Shown piece after piece: positions 29,338 to 38,220 of a DNA stretch of 64,000 nucleotides. Each line of letters begins with the position of its first letter. Position 1 is the first letter of the stretch. Source of the stretch: Pseudomonas sp. B6002 (GTDB lineage: Bacteria > Pseudomonadota > Gammaproteobacteria > Pseudomonadales > Pseudomonadaceae). Below the pieces are notes generated by a model. It made no database searches, was not told the origin of the DNA, and saw only the letters and a list, made by a program, of their open reading frames with translations. Where the stretch lies: assembly GCF_013385985.1 (NCBI RefSeq), contig NZ_JACAOY010000004.1:62426-126425 (forward strand). Reading direction: 5' to 3'. The position numbers were made by a program, and so were the translations under genes.

Positions 29338-30048
29338 TTATTGGGGATCTGATTGCTGCTGGTAGCGCAGCCCCATCTCACGGATGGCGCTAGAGGCCGA
29401 CGCGAGCAAAACAGGGTAGGCCGCTTCCAGAAATCCCGGCGTCGCTGTCTTCAAGGCGCGCTCGAGCCACATGCACGCCTGCTGTTCATCGCCCGCCTGG
29501 GCCAGTTCCGCAGCATGGTTGTATTGGCCGCGAAAATCCCCGGCCTCGGCGGCGCGCAAATACCACTGCCGCGCCAGTGGAACGTCCTGGGGCACCACGA
29601 CACCTTCATGGTGGAAACGCCCCAGCAGATTCATCGACTTGGCGTGCCCCTTGGCGGCGGCCAGACGGAACTGTTCGTACGCGGCCACCAGATCTTGCCC
29701 CACGCCACGACCACGGCTCAGCAATTGGCCGTAGTTGTAGAGCCCCCAATCCAGCCCCAAGTCGGCAGCCTGCCTGTAATGCTGCGCCGCATCAGCCAGG
29801 TCGATCGCGCAACCCCAACCGTTCTCCAGGCAACGGCCGACCATATTGATCGCCATCGGGTGACGCTGGCGGGCCGCGATTCGAAACCAGCTCAGTGCCA
29901 ATGTCGCGTCTTTCTGCACGCCACGGCCATCGAGCAACAACTGAGCCAGGGTCGCCTGTGCATCCACATCCCCCAGCTGCGCGGCATGCATGACCCAGCG
30001 CACATACGCACGCGGGTTGTCCGCAATTTCTGGCTGCCCACTCTGCAT
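29338..30048 (-). CDS. SEL1/TPR-repeat protein
   Basis: A 236-residue protein with about four or five SEL1-type repeats (AQATLAQLLLDGRGVQKDATLALSWFR is one pattern; also LLSRGRGVGQDLVAAYEQFRLAA and FHHEGVVVPQDVPLARQWYLRAA). No signal peptide is obvious. SEL1 repeats are protein-protein adaptors. In P. aeruginosa a SEL1 gene (PA4516) stands near piuA and piuC; here it is divergent from the piuA-like receptor and piuC is absent from the window. Its exact role is unknown. Confidence 0.85.
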   Translation of the reverse strand: MQSGQPEIADNPRAYVRWVMHAAQLGDVDAQATLAQLLLDGRGVQKDATLALSWFRIAARQRHPMAINMVGRCLENGWGCAIDLADAAQHYRQAADLGLDWGLYNYGQLLSRGRGVGQDLVAAYEQFRLAAAKGHAKSMNLLGRFHHEGVVVPQDVPLARQWYLRAAEAGDFRGQYNHAAELAQAGDEQQACMWLERALKTATPGFLEAAYPVLLASASSAIREMGLRYQQQSDPQ

Positions 30049-30173
30049 TGGCGCTTCTCATCGGCTGATAAAACTGACTGAAATTTCATGAATCATTTCG
30101 TTACAAAGTATTACATTTGAGATCCGTTATCAATTACGATCGCATCTCACTTCTACCAACAAGAGACTATTCA

Positions 30174-32498
30174 ATGGCTACCGGGATCAGTTCTGCCCCC
30201 CTCTCATCGCGGCATTTGCTCGCGTCGGCTGTGGGTTTGGCAGTGGCTGCGCAAGGAGGATTCAGTTACGCGGCGGAGACCGCAACGGATGACAACACAG
30301 GCGTGATTCAACTGGGTGCAACCAGCATCGAGGGCCAAGCCCCGAGCCAGAGCACCTACAACCCTGTGGCTCCTTCGTCCCCCAAATACACCGAGGCGCT
30401 GCGCGATACGCCGCAGACCATCACGGTCGTCCCCAAGGAAGTCATTCATGACCAGAACCTGCTGACCCTGCGCGATGTGCTCAGCACCGTGCCTGGCATC
30501 ACCTTCGGCGCCGGCGAAGGCGGTAGCGGCTACGGCGACAGCATTAACCTGCGCGGTTTTTCCGCCAGCGGTGATATCTACGTGGACGGCGTGCGCGACA
30601 GTGCGCAATACAGCCGCACCGACCCGTTCAATCTGGAACAGGTAGAGGTGGTCAGCGGCGCAAGCTCGGTGTATTCGGGCTCGGGCGCGGTCGGCGGCAC
30701 CATCAACCTGGTGAGCAAGACCCCGGAGTTGCGTGACAAAACCACCATCAGTGCCGGCATCGGCACCGACAACTACAAGCGCACCACGCTTGATACCAAC
30801 CAGATGCTCAACGACACCACCGCGTTCCGGCTCAACCTCATGGCCCATGGTAACGACGTGCCGGGGCGCGATTATGAAGATTACGAACGCTGGGGCATTG
30901 CGCCTTCCATTGCGTTCGGCCTGGGCACACCGACGCGCGTCACCGTCAGTTACGAACACCAGAAAGACGACAACACCCCGCAATACGGCATCCCCATCTA
31001 CAACGGCAAACCCATGCCGGGCGTGGGTTGGAGCGACTTCTACGGCTACCACAACATCAATGACCAACAGATCACCTCGGACGCGTTCAGCCTGAAGCTC
31101 GAACACGACTTCAACGACGCCGTGTCCGTGCGCAACTTCACCCGCGTCGAGCGCGTGCGCCAAGACTTGCGCGCTTCTGGCCCCGAAGGCGCGCAAGCCG
31201 GCTGCCTGGCCAGCGGCACCCAGATCACCGGCGCCCCATGCGCAGCCGGTCTGAACCCGGGCTTCTTCCAGCCAAGCGGCGGTTCGCTGGGTAACGAGCG
31301 CAACACCCAGAACAAGATGTTCACCAACCAGACCGACGTGACCAGCCGCTTCAGCACCGGCTTCATCGACCACACGCTGGTGACCGGCATCGCCATCAGC
31401 CGTGAGGAATACGAGGCGGATACCGGAAAATGGCTGACCAACAGCAACGGCACCGCAATCGTGCCGCCACCGGTCAGCTTCAGCGACCCGAACTCCTACT
31501 GGGCTGGACCGGTCAACTTCACCCGCGCGGCGCACGTCGACGGTGCGCTGAACAACCGTGCGGCCTACGCCTTCGACACGCTCAAGCTGAACCCGCAGTG
31601 GGAAATCAACGGCGGCCTGCGTTACGAGCACAACGCCGGCAGTTCGGTGACCAACGCCTACTCCACCAGCGGCGTGGAAACCCCGGGCCAGCGCTACGGC
31701 CAAGCCGACGACCTGACCTCCTACCGCCTGGCACTGGTCTACAAGCCGGTGGAAAACGGCAGCTTCTATGTCGCCTACGGCAACAGCAAGACGCCGTCCC
31801 AGGCCAGCGTGAACGGTGGCTGCTTCACCCCGGCCAAAAGCTCCAGCATCGCCACCAACAACTGCAACGTCGCCCCGGAAACCGCCGTCAGCTATGAGAT
31901 CGGCACCAAGTGGGACTTCCTCGACAATGCCCTGTCGGTCACCGGCGCGATCTTCCGCAACGACCGCACCAACTACAAAGTCGCCGACCCCGACCCCACC
32001 AACCTGAGCGGTACGCAGTCCCTCGACGGCAAGGCACGGGCGGACGGCGTGGCACTGGGCCTGAGTGGCGCTATCACCGATCGCTGGAAAGTCTTCGCCA
32101 ACTACACCTACCTCGATACCCGCGTCCTGCGCAGCGCCAGCGACTTTACCCTGGCCAACACCGGCTTCGACGCGCAGAAAGGCGAGCCCCTGCCGTTCAC
32201 GCCCAAACACGCAGCCAGCCTGTGGACGGTGTACGACCTGCCCTACGACTTCCAAGTGGGCTACGGCATCACCGCGCAATCCAAGCAATACCTGGTCAGC
32301 GCTGCCGGGGCACCGACGGCGCCCGGCTATGCGGTGCAGCGCGCGATGCTCGGCTACAAGGTCAACAAACAGCTGAACCTGCAGTTGAACGTCAACAACC
32401 TGTTCGACAAGGACTACCTGACCCGCATCCGTAACAACGGCTGGGCTGTGCCAGGCGATGGCCGCGCAGCCGTCGTTTCCGCCGACTACACGTTCTAA
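30174..32498 (+). CDS. TonB-dependent catecholate siderophore receptor (PiuA/Fiu type)
   Basis: A 774-residue outer-membrane receptor. A signal peptide (about 1-33, ending FSYAAE) is followed by a plug domain (DTPQTITVVPKEVI, INLRGFSASGDIYVDGVRDS, GAVGGTINLVSK) and a 22-strand barrel ending in the terminal phenylalanine of VSADYTF. The receptor imports iron-catecholate complexes with TonB energy. The sequence style, including the GCLASG/CAAGLNPG cysteine loop, fits the Fiu/PiuA group. The ATG at 30174 (MATGISSAPLSSRH) is chosen over an upstream frame extension. The 125-base divergent region has AT-rich, GATNAT-like words that could be a Fur site, but I could not settle one. Confidence 0.9.
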   Translation: MATGISSAPLSSRHLLASAVGLAVAAQGGFSYAAETATDDNTGVIQLGATSIEGQAPSQSTYNPVAPSSPKYTEALRDTPQTITVVPKEVIHDQNLLTLRDVLSTVPGITFGAGEGGSGYGDSINLRGFSASGDIYVDGVRDSAQYSRTDPFNLEQVEVVSGASSVYSGSGAVGGTINLVSKTPELRDKTTISAGIGTDNYKRTTLDTNQMLNDTTAFRLNLMAHGNDVPGRDYEDYERWGIAPSIAFGLGTPTRVTVSYEHQKDDNTPQYGIPIYNGKPMPGVGWSDFYGYHNINDQQITSDAFSLKLEHDFNDAVSVRNFTRVERVRQDLRASGPEGAQAGCLASGTQITGAPCAAGLNPGFFQPSGGSLGNERNTQNKMFTNQTDVTSRFSTGFIDHTLVTGIAISREEYEADTGKWLTNSNGTAIVPPPVSFSDPNSYWAGPVNFTRAAHVDGALNNRAAYAFDTLKLNPQWEINGGLRYEHNAGSSVTNAYSTSGVETPGQRYGQADDLTSYRLALVYKPVENGSFYVAYGNSKTPSQASVNGGCFTPAKSSSIATNNCNVAPETAVSYEIGTKWDFLDNALSVTGAIFRNDRTNYKVADPDPTNLSGTQSLDGKARADGVALGLSGAITDRWKVFANYTYLDTRVLRSASDFTLANTGFDAQKGEPLPFTPKHAASLWTVYDLPYDFQVGYGITAQSKQYLVSAAGAPTAPGYAVQRAMLGYKVNKQLNLQLNVNNLFDKDYLTRIRNNGWAVPGDGRAAVVSADYTF

Positions 32499-32506
32499 CC
32501 CGCCCC

Positions 32507-32593
32507 TGTAGGAGCTGGCTTGCCAGCGATCACATCACCTCGGTCACTCTGACAAACCGAGGTGCCTGAATCGCAGGCAAGCCAGCTCCTACA
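32507..32593. repeat. REP pair (REPIN) after the siderophore receptor
   Basis: TGTAGGAGCTGGCTTGCCAGCGAT faces its inverted copy across about 40 bases that include a CCTCGGT/ACCGAGG inner stem. Confidence 0.85.
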
Positions 32594-32625
32594 TAAAAGC
32601 GTCGCCTAAAACACCTTCAGCGCCA

Positions 32626-32670
32626 TTCGGTTTTCCGAACGCCGCCCTCCCCCCGATTCGGTTTGCCGGA
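32626..32670 (+). promoter_or_regulatory. Two AauR enhancer sites
   Basis: TTCGGTTTTCCGAA at 32626-32639 matches the known P. putida AauR site TTCGG-N4-CCGAA exactly. A second copy, TTCGGTTTGCCGGA, at 32657-32670 differs at one base. They are 31 bases apart, about three helical turns, and lie roughly 80-120 bases upstream of the sigma-54 promoter. Confidence 0.85.
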
Positions 32671-32746
32671 TCCCTCGCTTAAAAATCCCCCGTCACACAA
32701 AGTTAATCTATATATAAATCAGATAGTTAACGGTTTGTTTCGGGTA

Positions 32747-32762
32747 TGGCACGACTCATGCT
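32747..32762 (+). promoter_or_regulatory. Sigma-54 promoter of the acidic amino-acid uptake operon
   Basis: TGGCAC-GACTC-ATGCT has the invariant GG-N10-GC of -24/-12 promoters. It lies 113 bases before gltI and downstream of the AauR sites. Confidence 0.85.
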
Positions 32763-32874
32763 CTACACTCCCTGACGATTGCCTGAGACGCCTCAGGAGC
32801 CGTCATGGGCATTCGCTGTACAAGAGAGCCGTTTAGCCGGCTTCATAAAAAAAACAAATGTCGAGGAAGTATTG

Positions 32875-33801
32875 ATGCGCATCGTTCCCCATATCCTGGG
32901 CGCAGCTATCGCTGCTGCTCTGATCAGCACTCCAGTTTTCGCCGCCGAACTCACCGGCACACTGAAGAAAATCAACGACTCCGGCACCATCACCCTCGCG
33001 CACCGCGACAGCTCCATTCCGTTTTCCTACATCGCGGACGGTTCGGGCAAACCCGTGGGCTACTCCCACGACATTCAGTTGGCCATCGTTGAACAACTGA
33101 AAAAAGACCTGAACAAGCCCGACCTCAAGGTCAAGTACAACCTGGTGACCTCGCAAACCCGTATCCCGTTGATCCAGAACGGCACTGCGGACGTTGAGTG
33201 CGGTTCCACCACCAACAACGCCGAACGCGCCCAGCAAGTTGATTTCACCGTCAACATCTTCGAAATCGGCACCCGTCTGCTGGTCAAGAAAGACAAGGAT
33301 GGCAAACCGTCCTACGCTGACTTTGCCGACCTCAAAGGCAAGAACGTCGTGACCACCGCGGGCACCACGTCCGAGCGCATCATCAAAGCGATGAACGCCG
33401 ACAAGCAAATGGGCATGAACGTCATCTCCGCCAAAGACCACGGCGAATCCTTCCAGATGCTGGAAAGCGGCCGCGCCGTTGCCTTCATGATGGACGACGC
33501 CCTGCTGGCCGGTGAAGAAGCCAAGGCCAAGAAGCCGGACGACTGGGTCATCACCGGTACTCCACAGTCCTTCGAAGCCTACGCGTGCATGGTGCGTAAA
33601 GACGACCCAGCCTTCAAAAAGGCTGTCGATGACGCCATCGTCGCCCTGTACAAGTCCGGCGAGATCAACAAGATCTACAGCAAGTGGTTCGAGAGCCCGA
33701 TCCCACCAAAAGGCCTGAACCTGAACTTCCCGATGAGCGACAAGGTGAAGGAGCTGATCGCCAACCCAAGCGACAAACCAGCGCCTGACGTAAAAATCTG
33801 A
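32875..33801 (+). CDS. gltI: Glutamate/aspartate-binding periplasmic protein of an ABC transporter
   Basis: A 308-residue solute-binding protein (AatJ in P. putida naming). A signal peptide (MRIVPHILGAAIAAALISTPVFAA) is followed by a family 3 binding domain (GKPVGYSHDIQLAIVEQLKK, ECGSTTNNAERAQQVDFT, AFMMDDALLAGE). It captures acidic amino acids and possibly their amides. GAGGAAG precedes the ATG at 32875. It is the first gene of the operon under the AauR/sigma-54 control region. A gap of nearly 200 bases separates it from gltJ, where partial transcript processing often occurs; I did not find a clear terminator there. Confidence 0.95.
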   Translation: MRIVPHILGAAIAAALISTPVFAAELTGTLKKINDSGTITLAHRDSSIPFSYIADGSGKPVGYSHDIQLAIVEQLKKDLNKPDLKVKYNLVTSQTRIPLIQNGTADVECGSTTNNAERAQQVDFTVNIFEIGTRLLVKKDKDGKPSYADFADLKGKNVVTTAGTTSERIIKAMNADKQMGMNVISAKDHGESFQMLESGRAVAFMMDDALLAGEEAKAKKPDDWVITGTPQSFEAYACMVRKDDPAFKKAVDDAIVALYKSGEINKIYSKWFESPIPPKGLNLNFPMSDKVKELIANPSDKPAPDVKI

Positions 33802-33995
33802 TACCTGACTAAGCTTATCTCCTGAGGGAGCCAACCCTCCCTCAGGCGTCTGTTACTACCTGCTGGCTTTAATGTGGAACACTCGACCTGGCGGTTTTCG
33901 AGCCGATCGCGTGTGCCTGGCGTTCACCGTCAGGCGGGAAAGGATCTTCCCCAAGCGGGTGCTTGTACATCGATCGATCTCGAGGGGAGACCCTA

Positions 33996-34742
33996 ATGAA
34001 TTACAACTGGGACTGGGGCGTGTTCTTCAAGTCCACCGGCGTTGGCAGCGAGACTTATCTCGACTGGTACATCGCTGGCCTGGGCTGGACCATCGCCATC
34101 GCTGTCGTGGCATGGATTATCGCCTTGCTGCTGGGGTCCATTCTGGGCGTCATGCGCACCGTGCCAAACCGCATCGTATCGGGCATCGCGACCTGCTACG
34201 TGGAACTGTTTCGTAACGTGCCGCTGCTGGTTCAGCTGTTTATCTGGTACTTCCTGGTACCGGACATGCTGCCGCAGAACCTGCAGGACTGGTACAAACA
34301 AGACCTGAACCCGACCACCTCGGCCTACCTGAGCGTTGTCGTGTGCCTGGGCCTGTTCACCGCCGCTCGCGTCTGTGAGCAAGTGCGCACCGGTATCCAG
34401 GCGCTGCCACGGGGCCAGGAATCCGCCGCACGGGCCATGGGCTTCAAGCTGCCGCAGATCTACTGGAACGTGCTGCTGCCCCAGGCCTACCGGATCATCA
34501 TTCCGCCGCTCACCTCGGAATTCCTCAACGTCTTCAAGAACTCCTCCGTGGCGTCCTTGATCGGCCTGATGGAATTGCTGGCGCAGACCAAGCAGACCGC
34601 CGAGTTCTCGGCCAACCTGTTTGAAGCCTTCACCCTGGCCACGCTGATCTACTTCACCCTGAACATGAGCCTGATGCTGCTCATGCGCCTGGTCGAGAAG
34701 AAAGTCGCCGTGCCCGGCCTGATCTCCGTGGGGGGTAAATAA
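33996..34742 (+). CDS. gltJ: Glutamate/aspartate ABC transporter permease GltJ
   Basis: A 248-residue inner-membrane permease (AatQ) of the His/Glu/Gln family with about five membrane segments and the EAA loop (ESAARAMGFKLPQIYWNVLLPQAYR) that contacts the ATPase. The ATG at 33996 follows GAGGGGAG. Its stop TAA shares one base with the ATG of gltK. Confidence 0.95.
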   Translation: MNYNWDWGVFFKSTGVGSETYLDWYIAGLGWTIAIAVVAWIIALLLGSILGVMRTVPNRIVSGIATCYVELFRNVPLLVQLFIWYFLVPDMLPQNLQDWYKQDLNPTTSAYLSVVVCLGLFTAARVCEQVRTGIQALPRGQESAARAMGFKLPQIYWNVLLPQAYRIIIPPLTSEFLNVFKNSSVASLIGLMELLAQTKQTAEFSANLFEAFTLATLIYFTLNMSLMLLMRLVEKKVAVPGLISVGGK

Positions 34743-35413
34743 TGGACTTCGATTTCAGCGGCATCATCCCCGCCATCCCGGGCCTGTGGAACGGCATGGT
34801 CATGACCTTGCAGTTGATGGTCATGGGCGTGGTCGGCGGTATTGCCCTTGGTACGGTCCTGGCGCTGATGCGCCTGTCGTCCAGCAAACTGCTGTCCCGC
34901 GTGGCCGGCGCCTACGTGAACTACTTCCGCTCGATCCCGCTGCTGCTGGTGATCACCTGGTTCTACCTGGCGGTGCCGTTCGTGCTGCGCTGGATCACTG
35001 GCGAAGACACCCCGATCGGCGCGTTCACCTCCTGCGTCGTGGCCTTCATGATGTTCGAAGCCGCGTATTTCTGTGAAATCGTGCGGGCCGGCGTGCAGTC
35101 GATCCCTAAAGGCCAGATGGCGGCGGCACAGGCCATGGGCATGACCTATGGCCAGACCATGCGCCTGATCATCCTGCCCCAGGCGTTCCGCAAGATGACC
35201 CCGTTGCTGCTGCAACAGTCGATCATCCTGTTCCAGGACACCTCGCTGGTCTACACCGTGGGCCTGGTGGACTTCCTCAACTCCGCCCGCTCCAACGGCG
35301 ACATCATCGGCCGCTCCAACGAGTTCCTGATCTTCGCCGGTGTCGTCTACTTCATCATCAGCTTTTCCGCCTCGCTGCTGGTCAAGCGTCTGCAAAAAAG
35401 GTTTGCCGTATGA
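34742..35413 (+). CDS. gltK: Glutamate/aspartate ABC transporter permease GltK
   Basis: A 223-residue second permease (AatM). It has the membrane segments and the EAA loop ([27 protein letters not shown]). It overlaps gltJ by one base and gltL by four, so the genes are translated as a unit. Confidence 0.95.
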   Translation: MDFDFSGIIPAIPGLWNGMVMTLQLMVMGVVGGIALGTVLALMRLSSSKLLSRVAGAYVNYFRSIPLLLVITWFYLAVPFVLRWITGEDTPIGAFTSCVVAFMMFEAAYFCEIVRAGVQSIPKGQMAAAQAMGMTYGQTMRLIILPQAFRKMTPLLLQQSIILFQDTSLVYTVGLVDFLNSARSNGDIIGRSNEFLIFAGVVYFIISFSASLLVKRLQKRFAV

Positions 35414-36144
35414 TCTCTATCAAGAACATCAACAAGTGGTATGGCGACTTCCAGGTGCTGACCGATTGCAGCACCGAGGTTAAAAAAGGCGAAGTGATCG
35501 TGGTGTGCGGGCCGTCGGGCTCGGGTAAATCCACCCTGATCAAGTGCGTCAACGCGCTGGAACCCTTCCAGAAGGGCGACATCGTGGTCGACGGCACCTC
35601 CATCGCCGACCCGAAGACAGACTTGCCGAAGCTGCGCTCGCGCGTGGGCATGGTGTTCCAGCACTTCGAGCTGTTCCCGCACCTGACCATCACCGAAAAC
35701 CTGACCATCGCGCAGATCAAGGTGCTGGGCCGCAGCAAGGAAGAGGCCACCAAGAAAGGCCTGCAACTGCTCGAGCGCGTCGGCCTGTCGGCCCATGCCC
35801 ACAAGCACCCGGGCCAGCTGTCCGGCGGCCAGCAACAACGTGTGGCGATCGCCCGCGCCCTGGCCATGGACCCGATCGTCATGCTGTTCGACGAACCGAC
35901 CTCGGCGCTGGACCCGGAGATGGTCAACGAAGTGCTCGACGTGATGGTGCAGCTGGCCCACGAAGGCATGACCATGATGTGCGTAACCCACGAAATGGGC
36001 TTCGCCCGTAAAGTGGCCGACCGTGTGATCTTCATGGACGCCGGCAAGATCATCGAGGATTGCCCGAAGGAAGAGTTCTTCGGCGACATCAGCGCCCGCT
36101 CCGAACGCGCGCAGCACTTCCTCGAGAAAATCCTGCAGCACTAA
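35410..36144 (+). CDS. gltL: Glutamate/aspartate ABC transporter ATPase GltL
   Basis: A 244-residue ATPase (AatP) with Walker [11 protein letters not shown]-loop [11 protein letters not shown], signature [15 protein letters not shown], Walker [15 protein letters not shown], and H-loop VTHEMGFA. It drives the transporter formed with GltI, GltJ and GltK. The start overlaps the gltK stop (ATGA). A REP pair and then the kinase gene aauS follow. Confidence 0.95.
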   Translation: MISIKNINKWYGDFQVLTDCSTEVKKGEVIVVCGPSGSGKSTLIKCVNALEPFQKGDIVVDGTSIADPKTDLPKLRSRVGMVFQHFELFPHLTITENLTIAQIKVLGRSKEEATKKGLQLLERVGLSAHAHKHPGQLSGGQQQRVAIARALAMDPIVMLFDEPTSALDPEMVNEVLDVMVQLAHEGMTMMCVTHEMGFARKVADRVIFMDAGKIIEDCPKEEFFGDISARSERAQHFLEKILQH

Positions 36145-36178
36145 AACAGCGATGATCTCCGTGTGAGAAACGGGCTCG

Positions 36179-36265
36179 TGTAGGAGCTGGCTTGCCAGCG
36201 ATAGGATCGCCTCGATGTCACTGACACACCGAGGTGCCTGCATCGCTGGCAAGCCAGCTCCTACA
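36179..36265. repeat. REP pair (REPIN) between gltL and aauS
   Basis: TGTAGGAGCTGGCTTGCCAGCGAT faces its inverted copy. The inner part with CCTCGGTG-like arms resembles the locus at 32507-32593. Confidence 0.85.
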
Positions 36266-36318
36266 GGAACCTTGTTCGTCACGGGGCCAGCAGCGCTGGT
36301 TGACCCAAGGCATCTGTG

Positions 36319-38220
36319 ATGAAATGCGACCCCAACCCCTATCGCGCCGCGCCGCCATCACTTGCCGTGAAGCCTCGTCTGATTCGCCAACTGTTCCTGC
36401 CGCCGTTGATCATCGCCCTGATGATCGGCTTGGGTTATATCGGCTTCTGGGTCAGTGAGTACTATGGCATCCGCACCCTCAGCGACAACGGCGAACGCCA
36501 GTTGGAGCTGCACGCTCGTACCGTCGAAAGCGAACTGAGCAAATACACCTACCTGCCCAGCCTGCTGGAACTGGAGTCCAGCGTGTCGACGCTGCTGGCC
36601 GACCCGAACCAGGAAACCCGCAAGACCGTCAACGATTACCTCGAAGGCCTGAACCGACGCAGTCGCAGCCGGGCCATCTACGTGATGGACACCACCGGCC
36701 GTGTGCTGGCCACCAGTAACTGGCGCGACGCCGACAGTTACCAGGGTGAAGACCTGTCCTTTCGTGCCTATTTCCAGAACGCCGTGCGCGGCCAGCCCGG
36801 CCGTTTCTACGGCATCGGCAGCACCAACGGCGAACCCGGCTACTACCTCGCCCATGGCCTGGAAGAGCACGGCAAGATCATCGGCGTCGCCGTGGTCAAG
36901 GTGCGCCTCGAAGCCCTTGAAGAACGCTGGCAGCGCGCGCGCCTCGAAGCCTTCGTGAGCGACGAGAACGGCATCATCATTCTGTCCAGCGACCCGGCCC
37001 GTCGCCTCAAGGCCGTGCGCCCGCTGAGCGATGACACCAAGGAACGCCTGGCCCACAGCCTGCAATATTACTGGGCGACGCTGAACGAGCTTGAACCCCT
37101 GGCCCGCGAGCGCCTGAACGAAGGCACCGAAAAACTGACCTTCCCGGCCAATAGCGAAGTGGTCAACGACGAGCACGAAGTCAGCTACCTGGCACAAACC
37201 CGCCCGCTCAATGACACGCCATGGAATTTCACCCTGCTCACCCCGCTCAACGACCTGCGCCGGGCGGCCATCAACCAGGGCATCCTGGTGGCCGTGGCCT
37301 TTGGCCTGGTCGCGTTCCTGCTGATCGCCTGGAACGAGCGGCGCAAGGTCATCGCCACCCGCCTCGCCGCGCGGGAAGCCTTGCAGGAAGCCAACAGCCA
37401 GCTCGAACGGCGGATTGCCGAACGCACCGCCGACCTGCGTGCCAGCAACGAACGGCTCAAGGGCCAGATCCGCGAACGGCGCCAGGCCGAAGAAACCCTG
37501 CGCCGCGCCCAGGATGAACTGGTACAGGCCGGCAAACTGGCTGCTATCGGCCAGATGTCCACCAGCATCGCCCATGAACTGAACCAGCCACTGGCCGCGC
37601 TGCGCACTTTGTCCGGCAACACAGTGCGCTTCCTCGAACGTGGGGCTCTGGACACCGCCAGCGCCAACCTCAAGACCATCAACGAACTGATCGACCGCAT
37701 GGGGCGCATCACCGCCAGCCTGCGCTCCTTTGCCCGGCGCGGTGACGACCAGGGTGAAGCCAGCCTCGCCAAGGCCGTGGATGCAGCCTTCCAGGTGCTC
37801 GGTGCACGCCTGGACAGCTTGCCGCTGACCCTGCACCGCGACTTTGCCAACGCCCAACTTCAAATCGACCAGACACGCCTGGAGCAGATCCTGGTCAATC
37901 TGATCGGCAACGCCCTCGACGCCATGCAGGCGCAACCGGCGCCCCAGCTGTGGCTCGAAGGCAGCAGCAGCGACGGCAAATACCGCCTGCAGGTACGCGA
38001 CAACGGCCACGGCATCGACCCCGAGGCGCGCAAGCATTTGTTCGAACCGTTCTTCACCACCAAGCCCGGCGAACAAGGCCTGGGACTGGGTCTGACCCTT
38101 TCCGCCAGCCTCGCGGCGGCCACCGGCGGCAACCTCGCCGTCGAGCACCCGGCCAGTGGTGGTACTGCCTTTGTCTTGTGCCTGCCGTTGGTGGGCGCTC
38201 AAAAAGCTGAGTCGACATGA
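36319..38220 (+). CDS. aauS: Acidic amino-acid sensor histidine kinase AauS
   Basis: A 633-residue DctB-type kinase. A first membrane segment at about 20-45 and a second near 322-340 bracket a periplasmic double-Cache sensor. A coiled coil (about 345-395) leads to the HisKA domain with the phosphorylated His419 in IAHELNQPL, and the ATPase domain has N, G1 (DNGHGID) and G2 (GLGLGLTLS) boxes. In P. putida AauS senses glutamate/aspartate and phosphorylates AauR. The ATG at 36319 is used; a GTG lies one codon upstream. It overlaps aauR by four bases. Confidence 0.93.
   Translation: MKCDPNPYRAAPPSLAVKPRLIRQLFLPPLIIALMIGLGYIGFWVSEYYGIRTLSDNGERQLELHARTVESELSKYTYLPSLLELESSVSTLLADPNQETRKTVNDYLEGLNRRSRSRAIYVMDTTGRVLATSNWRDADSYQGEDLSFRAYFQNAVRGQPGRFYGIGSTNGEPGYYLAHGLEEHGKIIGVAVVKVRLEALEERWQRARLEAFVSDENGIIILSSDPARRLKAVRPLSDDTKERLAHSLQYYWATLNELEPLARERLNEGTEKLTFPANSEVVNDEHEVSYLAQTRPLNDTPWNFTLLTPLNDLRRAAINQGILVAVAFGLVAFLLIAWNERRKVIATRLAAREALQEANSQLERRIAERTADLRASNERLKGQIRERRQAEETLRRAQDELVQAGKLAAIGQMSTSIAHELNQPLAALRTLSGNTVRFLERGALDTASANLKTINELIDRMGRITASLRSFARRGDDQGEASLAKAVDAAFQVLGARLDSLPLTLHRDFANAQLQIDQTRLEQILVNLIGNALDAMQAQPAPQLWLEGSSSDGKYRLQVRDNGHGIDPEARKHLFEPFFTTKPGEQGLGLGLTLSASLAAATGGNLAVEHPASGGTAFVLCLPLVGAQKAEST

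Noticed and set aside
30049-30173. Fur box upstream of the siderophore receptor
   Set aside because: Only about half of the positions of the 19-base consensus could be matched in any alignment I tried, so I did not list it as a site.
36358-38202. 614-codon open frame opposite aauS
   Set aside because: Antisense shadow of aauS with biased composition and no recognisable motif.
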